A DNA stretch of 7,191 nucleotides from assembly GCF_019052365.1 (NCBI RefSeq), contig NZ_JAHQUY010000102.1, forward strand, positions 1 through 7,191, in the 5' to 3' direction. The first letter of the stretch is position 1, and every line of letters begins with the position of its first letter. A program made the translations under genes and the position numbers. Positions 6,679 to 7,191 of the stretch are shown in pieces. The notes under the pieces were generated by a model. That model made no database searches. It worked only from the letters and a program-made list of their open reading frames with translations, and had not been told where the DNA came from. Source of the stretch: Leyella stercorea (lineage in GTDB: Bacteria; Bacteroidota; Bacteroidia; Bacteroidales; Bacteroidaceae).

Positions 6679-7152
6679 CTATTTCTTCACTCTCTTCACG
6701 CCGTCCACGATGTAGATGCCGGCAGGGAGCTCGTTCCATTGCTGGGTCTGCTTCACGCCCGTCACGCTAAAGATACCTTGCTTGTGGGCAGGAACGTCGG
6801 TTGTGATGTTGCTGATGCCGTTAGTGACTGGCTCAATCACCACCTTGTCGGTGACCACCTCGCCGTTGAGAGCAACGCCGTGCACATTTGCATCGAAGGC
6901 AGCGCCAGTGGGCTGGGTGATGGAGCAGCCGTCAAGCACGAGGTTTTGGAGGTCGCAGACTGAACCCAAGCTGCCAGTTGCCTCAACGTATGCGTTGCGC
7001 AAGGTTAGTGTCTCACCACTAATGCCGTCAAATCCTGCAACACCATATTTTCCTTCCGTATATAGCTTGACGCCTTCAACTGTGAGTGACGTAAGTTTCA
7101 TATATATTCCACAATTCTCACTGCTCTTCAATATTAAACCCAAATCGGTCAT
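6679..7152 (-). CDS. C-terminal part of a beta-solenoid-like secreted/surface protein, probably 5'-truncated
   Basis: The 157-residue ORF has short repeating beta-strand patterns (LTSLTVEGVKLYTEGKYGVA, ETLTLRNAYVEA, LQNLVLDGCSI), like the stacked rungs seen in Bacteroidales secreted proteins of the carbohydrate-binding/adhesin type. The last 35 residues, from GIFSVTGVKQ to LPAGIYIVDGVKRVKK, match the conserved C-terminal tail common in Prevotella and Bacteroides exported proteins, often linked to secretion or surface attachment. There is no signal peptide. The first residues (LGLILKSSENCGIYM) already look like the middle of a rung, so ATG 7152 is probably not the true start. Upstream the frame continues only to a TAA at 7189-7191, so the gene is interrupted or frameshifted there. 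It ends properly at the terminator at 6620-6649. Ligand and function are unknown. Confidence 0.65.
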   Translation of the reverse strand: MTDLGLILKSSENCGIYMKLTSLTVEGVKLYTEGKYGVAGFDGISGETLTLRNAYVEATGSLGSVCDLQNLVLDGCSITQPTGAAFDANVHGVALNGEVVTDKVVIEPVTNGISNITTDVPAHKQGIFSVTGVKQTQQWNELPAGIYIVDGVKRVKK

Positions 7153-7185
7153 TAGAAAATGACAAGAAGCTTTTTCTAATGACCG
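7146..7185. repeat. Perfect 14-bp inverted repeat at the point where the surface-protein frame breaks
   Basis: CGGTCATTAGAAAA (7146-7159) is exactly complementary to TTTTCTAATGACCG (7172-7185), with a 12-bp spacer. It overlaps the first ATG of the surface-protein ORF and ends just before the in-frame stop at the window edge. No U tract follows it on either strand. It could be the end of a small mobile element, a recombinase or inversion site, or a regulatory hairpin. Confidence 0.6.
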
Positions 7186-7191
7186 CCATTA

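Noticed and set aside
6337..6963. Plus-strand ORF of 208 codons
   Set aside because: It runs across the MATE promoter, the intron fragment, the terminator hairpin and the antisense of the surface-protein gene, so it cannot be one gene.

Overview
The window reads as a Bacteroidales chromosome, most likely Prevotella or a close relative. Three promoters carry the Bacteroidetes -7 box TAnnTTTGC. Start codons lack strong Shine-Dalgarno sequences and sit behind A/T-rich leaders. Protein matches (enolase variant, carboxymuconolactone decarboxylase-cupin fusion, MepA-type MATE pump, secreted protein ending in a GIYIVDG-type tail) also fit that group. The genus is inferred, not proven.

Left part (1-1110): an AT-rich stretch with a short open frame running in from the left edge, a four-copy 12-bp repeat, and a promoter with a palindrome at its expected start site. 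These precede an alpha/beta-hydrolase gene that has lost its C-terminal third. Its 3' part is replaced, in another frame, by what looks like the last codons of a yccF gene, so the locus appears to be a deletion fusion. Two very small ORFs follow.

Middle (1110-3545), plus strand: a GNAT acetyltransferase, then an AraC-family regulator 82 bp upstream of a carboxymuconolactone decarboxylase-cupin fusion protein, a likely regulator-target pair. A 10-bp stem-loop at 3471-3507 lies between this gene and the convergent enolase gene and probably terminates both.

Right part, minus strand: enolase (eno) with a nearly ideal Bacteroidetes promoter and a leader of about 80 nt; a MATE efflux pump with its own promoter; a short remnant of a group II intron maturase; a strong intrinsic terminator; and the C-terminal part of a beta-solenoid-like secreted protein. 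The reading frame of that last protein is cut off near the window edge, where a perfect 14-bp inverted repeat lies.

The genes are mostly independent housekeeping or accessory units. I see no complete novel multi-gene system. The most informative signals are genome-decay scars (esterase/YccF fusion, intron fragment, interrupted surface protein) and promoter positions that revise two start codons.
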